Shown here piece after piece: positions 54,838 through 64,000 of a stretch of DNA of 64,000 bases. The translations under genes were made by a program, and so were the position numbers. This DNA is from Notospermus geniculatus (lineage: Eukaryota > Nemertea > Pilidiophora > Heteronemertea > Lineidae): NCBI GenBank assembly GCA_002633025.1, contig NMRB01000626.1, forward strand, positions 216,509 through 280,508, in the 5' to 3' direction. Numbering within the stretch: position 1 is the first letter of the stretch; each line of letters starts with the position of its first letter. The notes beneath the pieces are model-generated. The model was not told the DNA's origin. It did no database searches and worked only from the letters and a program-made list of their open reading frames with translations.

Positions 54838-56003
54838 CCCGGTGTGAAAGTAACCCAGGTCCTAGTAGTAGGGTCCGCGGGACCCTAACTCCTAGGTTTC
54901 TAAGTCCTACGGACCCTAGCTCTTAGGAATCTTAAGTCCTACGGTCCTGGACAACTAGGAACTGTAGTCCTAGGACCAAGATTCCTAGGAACCAGTGTCC
55001 TAGGACTGCGCCTCCTTAGGAATAGAGGTCCAACATTTAGAAAAAGCGGTCCTAGGCGGACTTCCGTTACGATAGAAATCTAGGATCCCAAGTCCTACTC
55101 CAAATTAAAGACCGAAAACTTCAGGGCTGATATACATGTACCATATACAAATCAAAGTATTCTGCACATATTTTTCATTCGCAGTGAAGTGTTGCAATTT
55201 GAAAACTTGCGCCAAGCACGACCTGATGAAAATGGTGCCGTGATTTGGTCCCTGTGCATAGTATAGTCATGACAAAATGACCCTAGGTAAAATGTCATGT
55301 AAAATGCATATAGGCCTAACTGAACCTGTTTTGCTATGAATCCACGTCCGGCGGTCTTGCTTTCCTAGGAATGCAGGTCCGGCGGTCATGCTTTCCTCGG
55401 AATGCAAGTCCGCCGGACCTGCTTTCCTCGGAATGCAAGTCCGCCGGACCTGGATTCCTCGGAATGCAAGTCCGAAGGACATGCTTTCCGAGACAAACAA
55501 GTCCACAGAGACCAACATTCCTCGAAGTCATTCCGACGACCTACGATTCTAGAAATCCACGTCCAAAAGAGATGTGTTCGCAGGAATGAGGGCCTATACA
55601 ACAAGGCTTCACGTGGGTTTTATACCAAGCATACTACTGTGTTACGTGATCAACCGTTCCTCTTCCAGATGAATTATTCGAGTAAATGTAGGCCTAGTAG
55701 ATCATGCAAGATGCACCACAATGCTGTGTAATGATCGAAGATGACAAGAAAAAACAATTTAGCTAAACAAAAAAAACAGTTGCCCGACTTTGGTTACGGC
55801 GGACTTTGATTACGGCGGACTTCGATTTCTGTCACTTCTGTAACAGAAATCTAAGTCCCCTAGTAATCAGAGTCCTACCTGTTATATAGGATTGGTAACC
55901 CAGGAACGGAAGTCCCCGTAGGACAATGGTTCCTAAGGAATGGGGGCCCTCCGGGCCTCCATTCCTTAGGAACCAAGGTCCGGGCGGACCTGCATTTCTT
56001 TTA
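54838..56003. repeat. Alternating-palindrome repeat, blocks 3-5, possibly one element
   Basis: The segment begins CCCGGTGTGAAAG (54838) and ends CTTTTACACCGG (to about 56003), inverse ends. Blocks at 54860-55090, 55340-55530 and 55790-55990 consist of alternating short palindromes, TTCCTCGGAA or TTCCTAGGAA then GTCCGCCGGAC or variants. In 55390-55490 the unit repeats at exactly 31 bases. The intervening stretches are ordinary AT-rich DNA. Reading frames through the blocks are open because the unit has few stops; they are not genes. Confidence 0.75.
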
Positions 56004-56517
56004 CACCGGCCCAAAAGTGCCTTTTGCAAAACCGATGTGCCATAATCTCGCGCAATAATGCCAACTTCCATTCGTAACACTTCGGGTCTTCCCGTCATTC
56101 TTCAATATGCATTACAGTCTCCAACACAGAGGTCAGACGGTTTCACCTTATACTCAGTTGTACAGTCATGGACGTTAGTTTATCTACACCTGATACTTTG
56201 AATATTTCAAATACTTCTGAGCCAATGTTAACACGGTTTGTTCCACATGAAAGTATATCTTGTTGGTCATATTTCTGCATCAGAATTTGGGAAATTTGAC
56301 GTAATAGCTCATCAGAAAAAAACACTAAAAACCAAACTTTTTATTATCTATTACTTTTGTGATTTTTGCTGCAGTTGTGAGAGAGTGGAACTTTCTAAGG
56401 ATTTTGGCCTTTGTTCCATCAAAATTTGTTGAGTGCTTCCTGAGATATTTGAGATGTCTCAAGGACACCAAGGATTTTCTCAGCAGGGTGCGTGACTTAG
56501 GTACATTACCTCAGGGG
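56004..56517. other. Non-coding sequence before the assembly gap
   Basis: Nothing coding could be supported. It ends at CCTCAGGGG directly before the N run. Confidence 0.35.
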
Positions 56518-56810
56518 NNNNNNNNNNNNNNNNNNNNNNNNNNNNNNNNNNNNNNNNNNNNNNNNNNNNNNNNNNNNNNNNNNNNNNNNNNNNNNNNNNN
56601 NNNNNNNNNNNNNNNNNNNNNNNNNNNNNNNNNNNNNNNNNNNNNNNNNNNNNNNNNNNNNNNNNNNNNNNNNNNNNNNNNNNNNNNNNNNNNNNNNNNN
56701 NNNNNNNNNNNNNNNNNNNNNNNNNNNNNNNNNNNNNNNNNNNNNNNNNNNNNNNNNNNNNNNNNNNNNNNNNNNNNNNNNNNNNNNNNNNNNNNNNNNN
56801 NNNNNNNNNN
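56518..56810. other. Assembly gap, 293 N
   Basis: The gap ends inside a Polinton terminal repeat. By comparison with 21606-21783 about 90 bases of the repeat's outer part, including the outer hairpin arm, should lie in the gap. Confidence 0.95.
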
Positions 56811-57025
56811 TTTCCGGGCTGTTTCCAAAAACTATACCTACCTAAACTTGCAAACTAATAAAATCTCTTCCATCCAGATCCCCTCACTTTCCTTATACTA
56901 TAAATTTCTCGAAAAATAAATAAATGGACACAGAACAGTACCTTAGAGATTTATATTTCAATCCTGAAAGTCCTGTAGCTTATACGAATATAGCACAAAT
57001 TTGGAAAAAAGTTAAAAAAAATTTA
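56811..57025 (+). pseudogene. Second Polinton end: terminal repeat part and integrase stub
   Basis: 56811-56923 is the inverse of 21590-21700 (AAACTATACCTACCTAAACT, CACTTTCCTTATACT) with a few changes. An ATG at 56924 opens MDTEQYLRDLYF, the same start as the integrase at 21586, but after about 33 codons the frame is lost in a deletion. This is a second copy of the same Polinton family in the opposite orientation. Confidence 0.8.
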
Positions 57026-57163
57026 TACTTTTGTTCATTTGGAACGCTGTTCAAAATATTTATCACGCCATGATAGATTTTAGGCCCTTTTTTGGACCTT
57101 TCAACAAAACCCTCCGGAAGGTTCGCGATATCATGTGAAACCCTGTGGAATCACTGATTTCTT

Positions 57164-57175
57164 ACCTATATAAAG
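57164..57175 (+). promoter_or_regulatory. Possible TATA box upstream of the ATPase gene
   Basis: CTATATAAAG lies about 225 bases before the ATPase ATG in a GC-poor leader. Position fits a promoter only loosely. Confidence 0.3.
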
Positions 57176-57393
57176 TTTCGACTTCCTTTTATACCCCATA
57201 AAATCACTCTTGAAAAATTTCATGGTTTGACCTAAAAAATTAAACTCCCTTTAACTCCTAAACGGTATTTCCTGGATTATCGAAGTGATGTTTTTTAGCA
57301 TCAGTATTAGTCAGGCAATTTTACTATATTTTTTATTTTTCTCAAATCTCTTGGAAAAAATTATTATAATCGAAAATTTAATCCACTCTATAA

Positions 57394-58017
57394 ATGACTT
57401 CCAAACTCAGAGATTTTTTCATTTTCGAAGCTTATAACGCAATTATCTCCGGTGTAACGAACTGTGGAAAAACACATTTCGTCCTTGACCTCCTAGAGTC
57501 CGTGTACCAAGGTCATTTTGAAAATATTGTTTTATTTTGCCCTACCTTTGATTATAATGAAACCTATAATAGAAAATGGATTTTCAAAGACAAAAATTTC
57601 ATCGTTCTAAATCCATCACTGGTAAAAATAAATCTGAATTTACTCCTATGGTTATGCATGCAAATTTTTAAAGGTACAAACACTTTATTTATCATCGACG
57701 ATTGCGCGAATCTTCAAGATAGTAAACGTAAAGCAACAGAATTATGCGATCTTGCTTTTTCTGGGAGGCATTATGGCATAACCACATGGGTGTTGATACA
57801 AAAATACAATTCAATTGTGAAAGATTTTAGAGAAAATATCAGATTACTAGTGCTTTTCTTTAACAAAGATGAAAAAGCCATGAAGCAAGCGTTAGAAGAA
57901 AATGCTATAATTCCTAAGGAAATCCGAAACGAGGTGATAAAAGAGTTAAAAGATAACAAAAATACAAAACTGGTGTTAAGACTACAATTTCCACACGATT
58001 TCTTACTAATTAAATGA
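57394..58017 (+). CDS. Polinton genome-packaging ATPase (FtsK/A32 type)
   Basis: A complete 207-residue frame. The Walker A motif GVTNCGKT is at residues 20-27, and Walker B LFIIDD at 98-103. LAFSGRHYGITTWVLIQKYN follows, like the sensor region of A32-type packaging ATPases, then FRENIRLLVLFFNKDEK. Length and motif spacing fit Polinton ATPases, which are believed to pump DNA into capsids. The stop overlaps the next start as ATGA (58014-58017), a compact virus-like arrangement. No defect is visible. The gene before it (integrase) is deleted, so the element cannot move by itself. Confidence 0.85.
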   Translation: MTSKLRDFFIFEAYNAIISGVTNCGKTHFVLDLLESVYQGHFENIVLFCPTFDYNETYNRKWIFKDKNFIVLNPSLVKINLNLLLWLCMQIFKGTNTLFIIDDCANLQDSKRKATELCDLAFSGRHYGITTWVLIQKYNSIVKDFRENIRLLVLFFNKDEKAMKQALEENAIIPKEIRNEVIKELKDNKNTKLVLRLQFPHDFLLIK

Positions 58018-58724
58018 GCATTTCAAACACCGAAACACAATTAATAGACAATGTAATGAAAGATATGGGCTTGTTATCAACTAACTCAACTACTAGTAGT
58101 CAACAAGAACCAACTAAAAACCAACAAAGTCCAACAAGAAACCAACAAAATTTTAACACCAATCAACTACCAGTTAATTTTAGTCAAAATTTTAGTCAAA
58201 AACCTGTTACAACTAGTACAAATTTTACTCAAAAAACAGTTAATTCCTTGTCTGAGCAAGCTAAACAAGCTAAAGGAGATTTAGAGGTTTTAGTTGCTAC
58301 TGGTAAAACGAAAGAGTTCACTGGAAAACAATTAACTTTTAACGACCTAGACAACATGAACGAAAAAGACTTAATAAAATTTCATAGGATTTATACAAGC
58401 ACACTATCTACTAGAGTTAATGATACTTTTAGTAAAACCATTTTAAAATCCTATTCGAAACTAGCTAGTTTATTTTTACCAATAGAAAACGAAGAAAAAC
58501 TATACGAAGATTTGAGCAACGATTATATTCTGAGAACGGAAGTAGATAAATGGACTGGATGGTTAACTTTGAAAATGGGAGCTTTAATGGCAATCGCGTC
58601 CACAAGTCTTATAACTGTCGGAAATATAAATTACAATGAGCCAAACGAAGCGCCCAAGGCTCCAACTATTCCAGAAAGACCGAAAAAAGCTTCACTTGAA
58701 CAGATAGAAAAATCACCTCAATAA
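58014..58724 (+). CDS. Polinton protein of unknown role, Q/N/T-rich head
   Basis: A 236-residue frame overlapping the ATPase stop by four bases. Residues 20-80 are low-complexity (Gln, Asn, Thr, Ser) with repeated NQQ and NFSQ units. The middle is helical (LSEQAKQAKGDLEVLVATGK, DLIKFHRIYTSTLSTRV, LYEDLSNDYILRTEVDKWTGW), and a hydrophobic segment LTLKMGALMAIASTSLITVG near residue 190 could be a membrane helix. The C-terminus is Pro-rich. No known domain is recognised. The stop abuts the next ATG (TAAATG). It is likely a particle protein from its place in the gene string. Confidence 0.6.
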   Translation: MSISNTETQLIDNVMKDMGLLSTNSTTSSQQEPTKNQQSPTRNQQNFNTNQLPVNFSQNFSQKPVTTSTNFTQKTVNSLSEQAKQAKGDLEVLVATGKTKEFTGKQLTFNDLDNMNEKDLIKFHRIYTSTLSTRVNDTFSKTILKSYSKLASLFLPIENEEKLYEDLSNDYILRTEVDKWTGWLTLKMGALMAIASTSLITVGNINYNEPNEAPKAPTIPERPKKASLEQIEKSPQ

Positions 58725-59030
58725 ATGAGTGATACCGAGGCACCAGAAATAAAAGAAGAAATTTTACCTCCTAAAAATGATCCCCCGACTGTTACTACTT
58801 CGGCTAACGCCCCGCCGAAAAAACCCAGATCAGCAAAACAGATAGCGTGGAGTAAAGAATTAGGAAGACGATCCCAAGAATTAAAAAAGAGAAAACAAAA
58901 TTTACTAAATAATAAGCCTGACACGCCAGTTAAACCAGAACCAGAACCAGAACCACAGCCCCCGGCTTCTGAACCACAACCTCAACCCGAAGAAAATCCC
59001 TCACAAACTAATTTTTCATGGTTAGTTTTN
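58725..59030 (+). CDS. Small basic Polinton protein, cut by a contig join
   Basis: It starts directly at the previous stop. Residues 1-30 are acidic and Pro-rich, residues 33-62 basic and helical (PRSAKQIAWSKELGRRSQEL then KKRKQN), followed by Pro-Glu repeats (KPEPEPEPQPP) and a hydrophobic FSWLV at the break. Proteins of this make-up are common in Polintons and may bind DNA or anchor in a membrane; that is inference. A single N at 59030 ends the Polinton homology. What follows (to 59126) is unrelated, so the 3' end is not in this contig. Confidence 0.55.
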
Positions 59031-59268
59031 ATTGTAAAGTTCCAGCCTGAAGAAGACCCCGGTTGGGGTCGAAAATTCGCAAACACTCTGGAAATTGCCT
59101 TTTTATTTATCTTAAGGAAAAATTGATGTCATTAGATAAAGCTAACCTCAAACTGGGCAGAAATATTGCATATTTTTCAAAGTATCAAAATCTTGATATT
59201 TTGAAAAACATGCTTAAAGCTAATGGTGCCATTAACTCAATGCATTTTCCATTTGGTTAAAGGTAACA

Positions 59269-59560
59269 TTAGCTTAAAGACATTTTATGAAGCAGACCCC
59301 AGGTCAAGACTTTATCTTGCAGCACCCTGACAAAATTTCTTTTTTCATTAGCATCCTTCCGGAATGTTTTCCCTCCGCCAATCGCATACATGTAACAATC
59401 CACTGCATAGTTAACTTCCCAAAGCAACCCTAATGCCCAGTACTCAATTTTGTATCGCAGAAACCAGTATCTCGAAGTCATGTTGTACATGGTGTCAACT
59501 GCAGGAATTTGTGAATTAAAATCATAAATCCTCACTGGTGTGGAACACAAGACGTAAGCA
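59269..59560 (-). pseudogene. GPCR exon: end of TM6, TM7 and C-tail
   Basis: The frame reads AYVLCSTPVRIY (end of TM6) and then LGLLWEVNYAVDCYMYAIGG followed by KTFRKDANEK. This matches TM7 and helix 8 of invertebrate class A peptide GPCRs of the FMRFamide-receptor kind; the NPxxY motif is a variant (NYAVDCYMY). A stop lies just upstream in frame and an AG acceptor is possible near 59573. Together with the minus-strand TM3 exon at 60526-60739 it indicates a receptor gene on this strand, probably a pseudogene or one with exons I could not find. Confidence 0.5.
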
Positions 59561-59821
59561 AGGCTGACGGAACTTTAGGGGTAACGAGCTCTATTAACAC
59601 CATACCTTGAAAAAACCCACCAGATTAATCGACAAACAAATTGCATGAAATGATTATCATAATCGTGTAAATGTATCGTAGTACAGCTTGATATTTGCAA
59701 TGTTCTGGTTTGAATGGGTGAAGTGATATCTCCTGGCAGGCATTATAGCGCGGAACCATCGAACTTTGACGGCTAAAATCAAGCCCCAATCAGCAATTCC
59801 ATCAAACGGAGTGTGTGTGTG

Positions 59822-59842
59822 GGGGGGGGGGGGNGGGGGGGA
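59822..59842. repeat. Poly-G run with N
   Basis: A G homopolymer of about 20 bases with one N at 59834, preceded by a short GT repeat. Confidence 0.8.
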
Positions 59843-60525
59843 GGGGGTTACCTCATGACGCCACACAACGCAGTGTCTGCCGTGTTGTCACTTCAATTTA
59901 CCAAGTTGCAATAATTTTATTCCTAACTATCACGCGAAAGTGTGTCCTAAGGCAAGCAATTTCTAAATAGAGTAAAAAATATCATCATCGACTCTATGGC
60001 GGTCTAGGTTCACGAAACCTAATGACCGCCAATAAAGTCGCCAGCTGACACTTTTTGTTGCATTATTAGTCACCACTAGGGTATATAAGAAGGACTGCAA
60101 GTGGGACGGCTGAAAAACTTTTCCTCCAACGATTGCTTTAACGATAACAACACGAAAAAACGTCAAATAAGTTTTTTTTCAATGGAATGCGCTGCGGGCA
60201 CTTAATTAAACCTCACAAAAATGGCCAACATGTTCTACACAGCGTATCAGAAAAAAAAAGAAAAAAACAGTCAACGTTGTTGTCAACTCATTGATCATTG
60301 CGATATTTCTTTCTAATAACTCTGCAGACTGGTTTAGATTCGTCGGCCTCGGCAACCGACGGGGGGGGGGGGGACTGAGGGGATTGAAATCGTGTTTTCT
60401 GCCCTGTGTACCAGACTTTGCAATTGTTCGCTCTGCAAGACATGAACAGCTGTTTGGTCACCAAGTTTCAAAGCGACAAAAAAGCTGAACAGTCGGCAGA
60501 GAGTTGGCCACGTTTACCTGTGTTT

Positions 60526-60739
60526 TTATCTAATGCTATACGACTGGACCCAGTATAATTGTTTATCGCATAGAATCGTAAAGAATGCCGTCGTGACCAT
60601 GACCTTCTTGGCACGTGATGGGCTACACAAAATGGCTGCCTTCATTGGAGCCCAGACTGCTATGGCACGGTCAACGGACATCTCGGCCAGGAAGAGTCCT
60701 GAGGTTATACCACCGGAACAAGCCAAGAAATAAAGAAAC
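60526..60739 (-). pseudogene. GPCR exon: TM3 and second intracellular loop
   Basis: Behind an acceptor (ACATTTCCAG) the frame reads FLYFLACSGGITSGLFLAEM and SVDRAIAVWAPMKAAILC, with DRA in the place of the DRY motif at the TM3 end, then SRAKKVMVTTAFFTIL at the start of TM4. It fits the same class A receptor as the TM7 exon 1 kb downstream on this strand. TM4-TM5 between the two could not be found; the frame runs into a stop after YSIR at 60526. Confidence 0.5.
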
Positions 60740-60989
60740 CTGGAAATGTAAAATGTGCACAGAAATCAGATTCTCCGCGACATGCCGCTTCCTTAGTCAT
60801 ACGTAGTAAAGAGTTTGACTCACAATCAGATATGATAAAGCACGGTACAGAAGGACCAGCCTGTGCAGAAAACCCAATCCGATCTGATTACATCACGAAC
60901 AATTCACTTCCGTGTAATCCTGAAATGAAGCTTTTTTATTTGTCTGTCAACATCTCCGGATACATCTTACACTACTCAAAAAAAAATTG

Positions 60990-61070
60990 TAGTCATTTAT
61001 AGACGGGATTCGAGCCGTCGATCTTCTGATTTGTAATCCACCACTCTATCCACTCGGCCCACGAGCTAGC
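60990..61070 (-). ncRNA. tRNA-derived sequence (SINE head or tRNA pseudogene)
   Basis: On the minus strand a Pol III A box (TGGGCCGAGTGG) and B box (GGCTCGAATCC) stand about 35 bases apart, with a T run after the tRNA-like body (near 60980). The acceptor ends do not pair and the anticodon stem is irregular, so it is not a functional tRNA. Confidence 0.5.
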
Positions 61071-61099
61071 AGACAGAGACATGATTTGTGTTTGTCATA

Positions 61100-61320
61100 G
61101 ACGTAGACCTTCGACTTACGTAATAAAGGCGTATCATAAAGTTTAGCCTTTTTATAAAGTCTACGTCGAACATTGACACAATGTTTAACATGTGGCGTTA
61201 TCCAGGACATATCAAGATTAAGGCTAATGATAAGTCCTGGATAACGCCACATGTTAAACATTGTGTCAATGTTCGACGTAGACTTTATAAAAAGGCTAAA
61301 CTTTATGATACGCCTTTATT
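61100..61320. repeat. Perfect 85-bp inverted repeat at the 5' end of LINE B
   Basis: Bases 61124-61208 are the exact inverse of 61236-61320, with a loop of 27 bases. The right arm belongs to the LINE coding strand (ITPHVKHCVNVRRRLYKKAK), so the left arm is an inverted copy of the LINE's own 5' segment. Confidence 0.9.
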
Positions 61321-63130
61321 CTGGGAAAGTATCGTGAAGCTGATAAAGCCTACTCTGATGCAATTCGAACAGCTAAATCTGATTATTATAAATACTTTTA
61401 TGACTCACTGAATGATCCTAATACTTGTTCCAAAAAGTGGTGGAAACTTGTTAAATCAATATATGGTTCTGGTAATGATAGTTCATCTTTGATACCTGAC
61501 TTGTTGGTTGACAGTAATCTAGTGCATGAGCTTGAAGATAAGTGTAATTCATTTAACATCTATTTTGCACAGCAATGGAATATTGATGATTCTGATGAGG
61601 TTTTGCCTGATTTAATGCAACGTGCTCCGGATCTTAACCTTCCAATTATCTCAAGTGATCTAGTCATGAGAAAGTTAAATTCATTAGTTATATCTAAGGC
61701 GACTGGGCCTGATGATCTTTCTATCTATTTGCTTCGAAATTTATCTGAGCCCCTTTCCGTACTTTTTAATTTTTCTCTTAATTCTGGTGTTTTCCCCCGG
61801 TATTGGAAATCGGCTAACGTAATTCCTTTGTATAAAAAGGGGGACAAGTCTCTTGTTTCTTCCTACCGTCCTGTTTTATTAATGAGTTGTTTATCTAAAA
61901 TACTCGAACGTTGTGTTGCAGACCACCTTTGGGATTTTTTGCAAAGTAATAACTTTGTGCCTGGAGACTCCACTTCTAATCAATTGGTTATTATTAGTGA
62001 TATGGTTTTAAATGCATTTGAAAGAGGTAATGAGGTAAATGCCATTTATCTTGACATAAGTAAGGCTTTCGACAGGGTGTGGCATCGGGGTCTGTTACAT
62101 AAATTACACGCATATGGTATTCATGGTACTTTTCATCAATGGTTTACCTCTTATCTATTACAAAGGACTCAGCGTGTTGTCATTAATGAAGCGTCCTCTC
62201 TGGATGTTGAAACCAAGTCAGGTGTGCCTCAAGGGTCTGTTTTGGGGCCCATATTGTTCCTCTTATTTATTAACGACATTGTTGAAGTAGTTAATTCTGA
62301 TATGTATCTTTTCGCTGATGATTCTACTCTCCTAGATGAATTTGATGATCTTCAACTATCCATTAATAAACTGAATAATGATCTTATTGCTATTGAAAAT
62401 TGGGCTAAAATCTGAGGGGATGACTTTTAGTTCCAGGAGAGTTCCTTCTTCGGCTGAGAACTTAATTTTCTTTTGTAATAGTACAGTTAAGTGTGTGTTA
62501 TCTCATAAACATTTAGGCATTTTCTTGAATTCTAGTTTTAAATGGAACAATCATATTGATTATATCAATAACAAATGAATGAAACGACTTAATATCTTAC
62601 GCAGGTTGAAGTATAAACTCCCTCGGGCTACTTTGAACACATTATATTTAACAATGATTCGATCACTCATCGAGTATGGACTTATTCTTTTCTATGGTAA
62701 GGAGACAATTCTGACCAAGAAATTAGAGTCTATCCAGTACCAAGCTGCTTCAATCGTATCGGGTGCTCTGAAATATTCAAGTTACGATAAAGTTATAAAG
62801 GATCTTGGGTGGCCTAAAATTTGTGATCGGGCCAAATTCTTTAAGGTTTCGCTTTTTTATAAAGCCATTAATGGGTTGACCTCAGCGAACTTTTCAAATT
62901 TTATATTAGAAAGATGTACGAGAGCTGGTGGCCTGGATCATTTACGTAATCTTACTCGGTTTTTGCCACCATTTGGCAGGTCGGATCGTTATATGGACTC
63001 TTTTTTACCTTCTACATGTAGGCACTGGAATGAGATACATACTATAATCACAAACTCAAGTTCCTTAACTAGCTTTAAGGTCGATCTATACCCATTACGT
63101 GGCGCCGAACTGCCCAACTTAAATTCGTGA
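61230..63130 (+). pseudogene. LINE B reverse transcriptase, frameshifted
   Basis: A LINE ORF2 from the endonuclease-RT linker to the C-terminus. It has a frame change near 61320-61480, then a 308-residue frame with ISKATGPDDLSIYLLRNLS, SSYRPVLLMSCLSKILERCV, LDISKAFDRVWHRGLL, SGVPQGSVLGPILFLLFIND and LFADDSTLL (catalytic FADD). A stop at 62413-62415 with a frame change, and a further TGA at 62576, precede KRLNILRRLKYKLPRATL and GRSDRYMDSFLPSTCRHWNE. It is 5'-truncated and dead. The group is CR1/Jockey-like by motif. Confidence 0.8.
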
Positions 63131-63950
63131 TAATTCATTGATAACAATGATTACAAAAACATTTCTGGTGCGGTACGTTACGTATGAAGCATCTAAGTGA
63201 ACTTTCACCCTAAATAACTGGATCCTATTTCCGGATTGCCCAGAAAAATGACTTTGTTGGAAAGGCCGAAAAAATTTCCTTGAGCAATTTTACGTCAACA
63301 TGCTATGTCGCATCGAAGCAAACTCTGTTGAAAAAGACGCAGCCATACCTAGCGCATGTCNTTAATGTGGTGGTCGCTTGCTTGGGGGCGCGGTCGGGTT
63401 TTTGTCTTGTGAATTAGGTTATATGTTCTTGTTAATTCATTAGTATTCCTATGACTGGGACCTGACCGGGTCCCCCGGCGAGCGATCACCACATGATGTC
63501 AGTTATTGCTCACTTTGCAATACGGTATTCAATGTCTTTGTTACTTGCATGAGGAATGTATTGCCTTGGGGGGGGGGTCGGGGGCTCGGCCCCGCGATGT
63601 GCGGGGGGAGTGTGTGCGGGGCTTGGGGTTGGGATTTCGTCGTCGGCTGGGGTGCGGTTTGTTATTGGGCCGGCAGGGTCAGTGCTGGATTTCTAGCACC
63701 GTTCCTGCTGGTTCGGTGGTGGATTTTGCCTCGGTCGGCTGGTGGGGTCTCGGCCCCGGGCTCTGTACGTTTTTCCTGTGCATGGTGGGGTTGAGTTTTT
63801 GACTTTCTCTGCGGCAATATATTCCTCATGTGTATATTTGTAGTCGTCTTAGGAGCATGGCACCTCTGCACGCTATTGTTTATTGTTACTCTCGGGAGCC
63901 ACAATGTGCCTCGGCACGCTGGCACCAATCTTGTTAATAAAATAAAATAA
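63131..63950 (+). repeat. LINE-type 3' UTR with an AAATA tail
   Basis: A G-rich non-coding stretch, a contig join at 63361, then GCACGCTGGCACCAATCTTG and AATAAAATAAAATAAAAAC at about 63935-63955, a LINE-style 3' end. It may belong to LINE B, but the join means this cannot be shown. The frames at 63506-63802 are due to G-rich composition. Confidence 0.5.
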
Positions 63951-64000
63951 AAACTTACGTAATAATACTATGTACGAATAAGAGAAAACATGAGAAGTCT

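Noticed and set aside
55267-55604. Open frames on both strands with repeated peptide segments such as RRTCIPRKA
   Set aside because: They arise from the 31-bp alternating-palindrome repeat, whose period is not a multiple of three; no start, splice or domain evidence.
60990-61070. A functional tRNA gene
   Set aside because: A and B boxes are good, but the acceptor stem does not pair and the anticodon arm is irregular; kept only as tRNA-derived.
63506-63928. Overlapping open frames rich in Gly, Trp and Arg
   Set aside because: G-rich composition in a likely LINE 3' UTR explains them.

Overview
This is a eukaryotic window with a very dense load of nested mobile elements. GT-AG introns, LINEs, LTR retrotransposons, Polintons and foldback MITEs identify an animal genome. 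A Ty3/gypsy element whose integrase precedes its reverse transcriptase (the Gmr1 arrangement, described from deuterostomes) and frequent AGGCCTA-like words suggest a marine invertebrate deuterostome such as an echinoderm, hemichordate or cephalochordate. That host call is inference. The window is a scaffold: one 293-base N run and several single-N contig joins, two of which duplicate the sequence on either side.

1-21.8 kb. Two AT-rich Polinton (Maverick) fragments lie at 1-4.6 kb (capsid-region genes, one split by a CR1-group LINE) and 19.1-21.8 kb (PolB N-terminus, integrase, terminal repeat). Between them, in about 14.5 kb, sits a nearly complete eight-exon gene for a P-element/THAP9-like RNase H transposase (4764-15858), spoiled mainly by one late in-frame TAG. 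Its 6.9-kb first intron holds two phase-compatible alternative exons that would give a short isoform without catalytic residues. A convergent minus-strand gene (17008-18661) carries two ORFs coupled by TGATG, the second spliced and ending in an RG-rich tail. This insert is the best candidate for an undescribed multi-gene transposon.

22.6-30.4 kb. A Gmr1-type Ty3/gypsy element is bounded by about 220-bp LTRs, with a tRNA-Pro-like primer site and the order gag-PR-INT-RT-RNase H. It is broken by two MITEs and a 29-bp duplication. A BEL/Pao pol remnant begins exactly at its 3' LTR end.

30.4-42.4 kb. Mostly non-coding: copies of a repeat with about 145-bp modules, foldback MITEs and tandem repeats. 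Two small islands look like host or captured exons: a phase 1-1 PAN/apple-like exon (34092-34319) and a two-exon Myb/SANT-like gene (39076-39868).

42.4-52.3 kb. A LINE is interrupted by an antisense, intron-rich gypsy-integrase gene (GIN1/Ginger type) whose six exons join in frame. That gene is itself cut by a MULE-like MITE with a 9-bp target duplication and by a small foldback MITE. A second LINE 3' half ends in a TTTGAA repeat at 52.3 kb.

52.3-64 kb. Three MITEs with TA, TTAA and CRE-rich signatures, several blocks of an odd repeat of alternating palindromes, a second Polinton end (terminal repeat, integrase stub, packaging ATPase and two small overlapping genes), GPCR exons, a tRNA-derived sequence and a LINE with a foldback 5' end.
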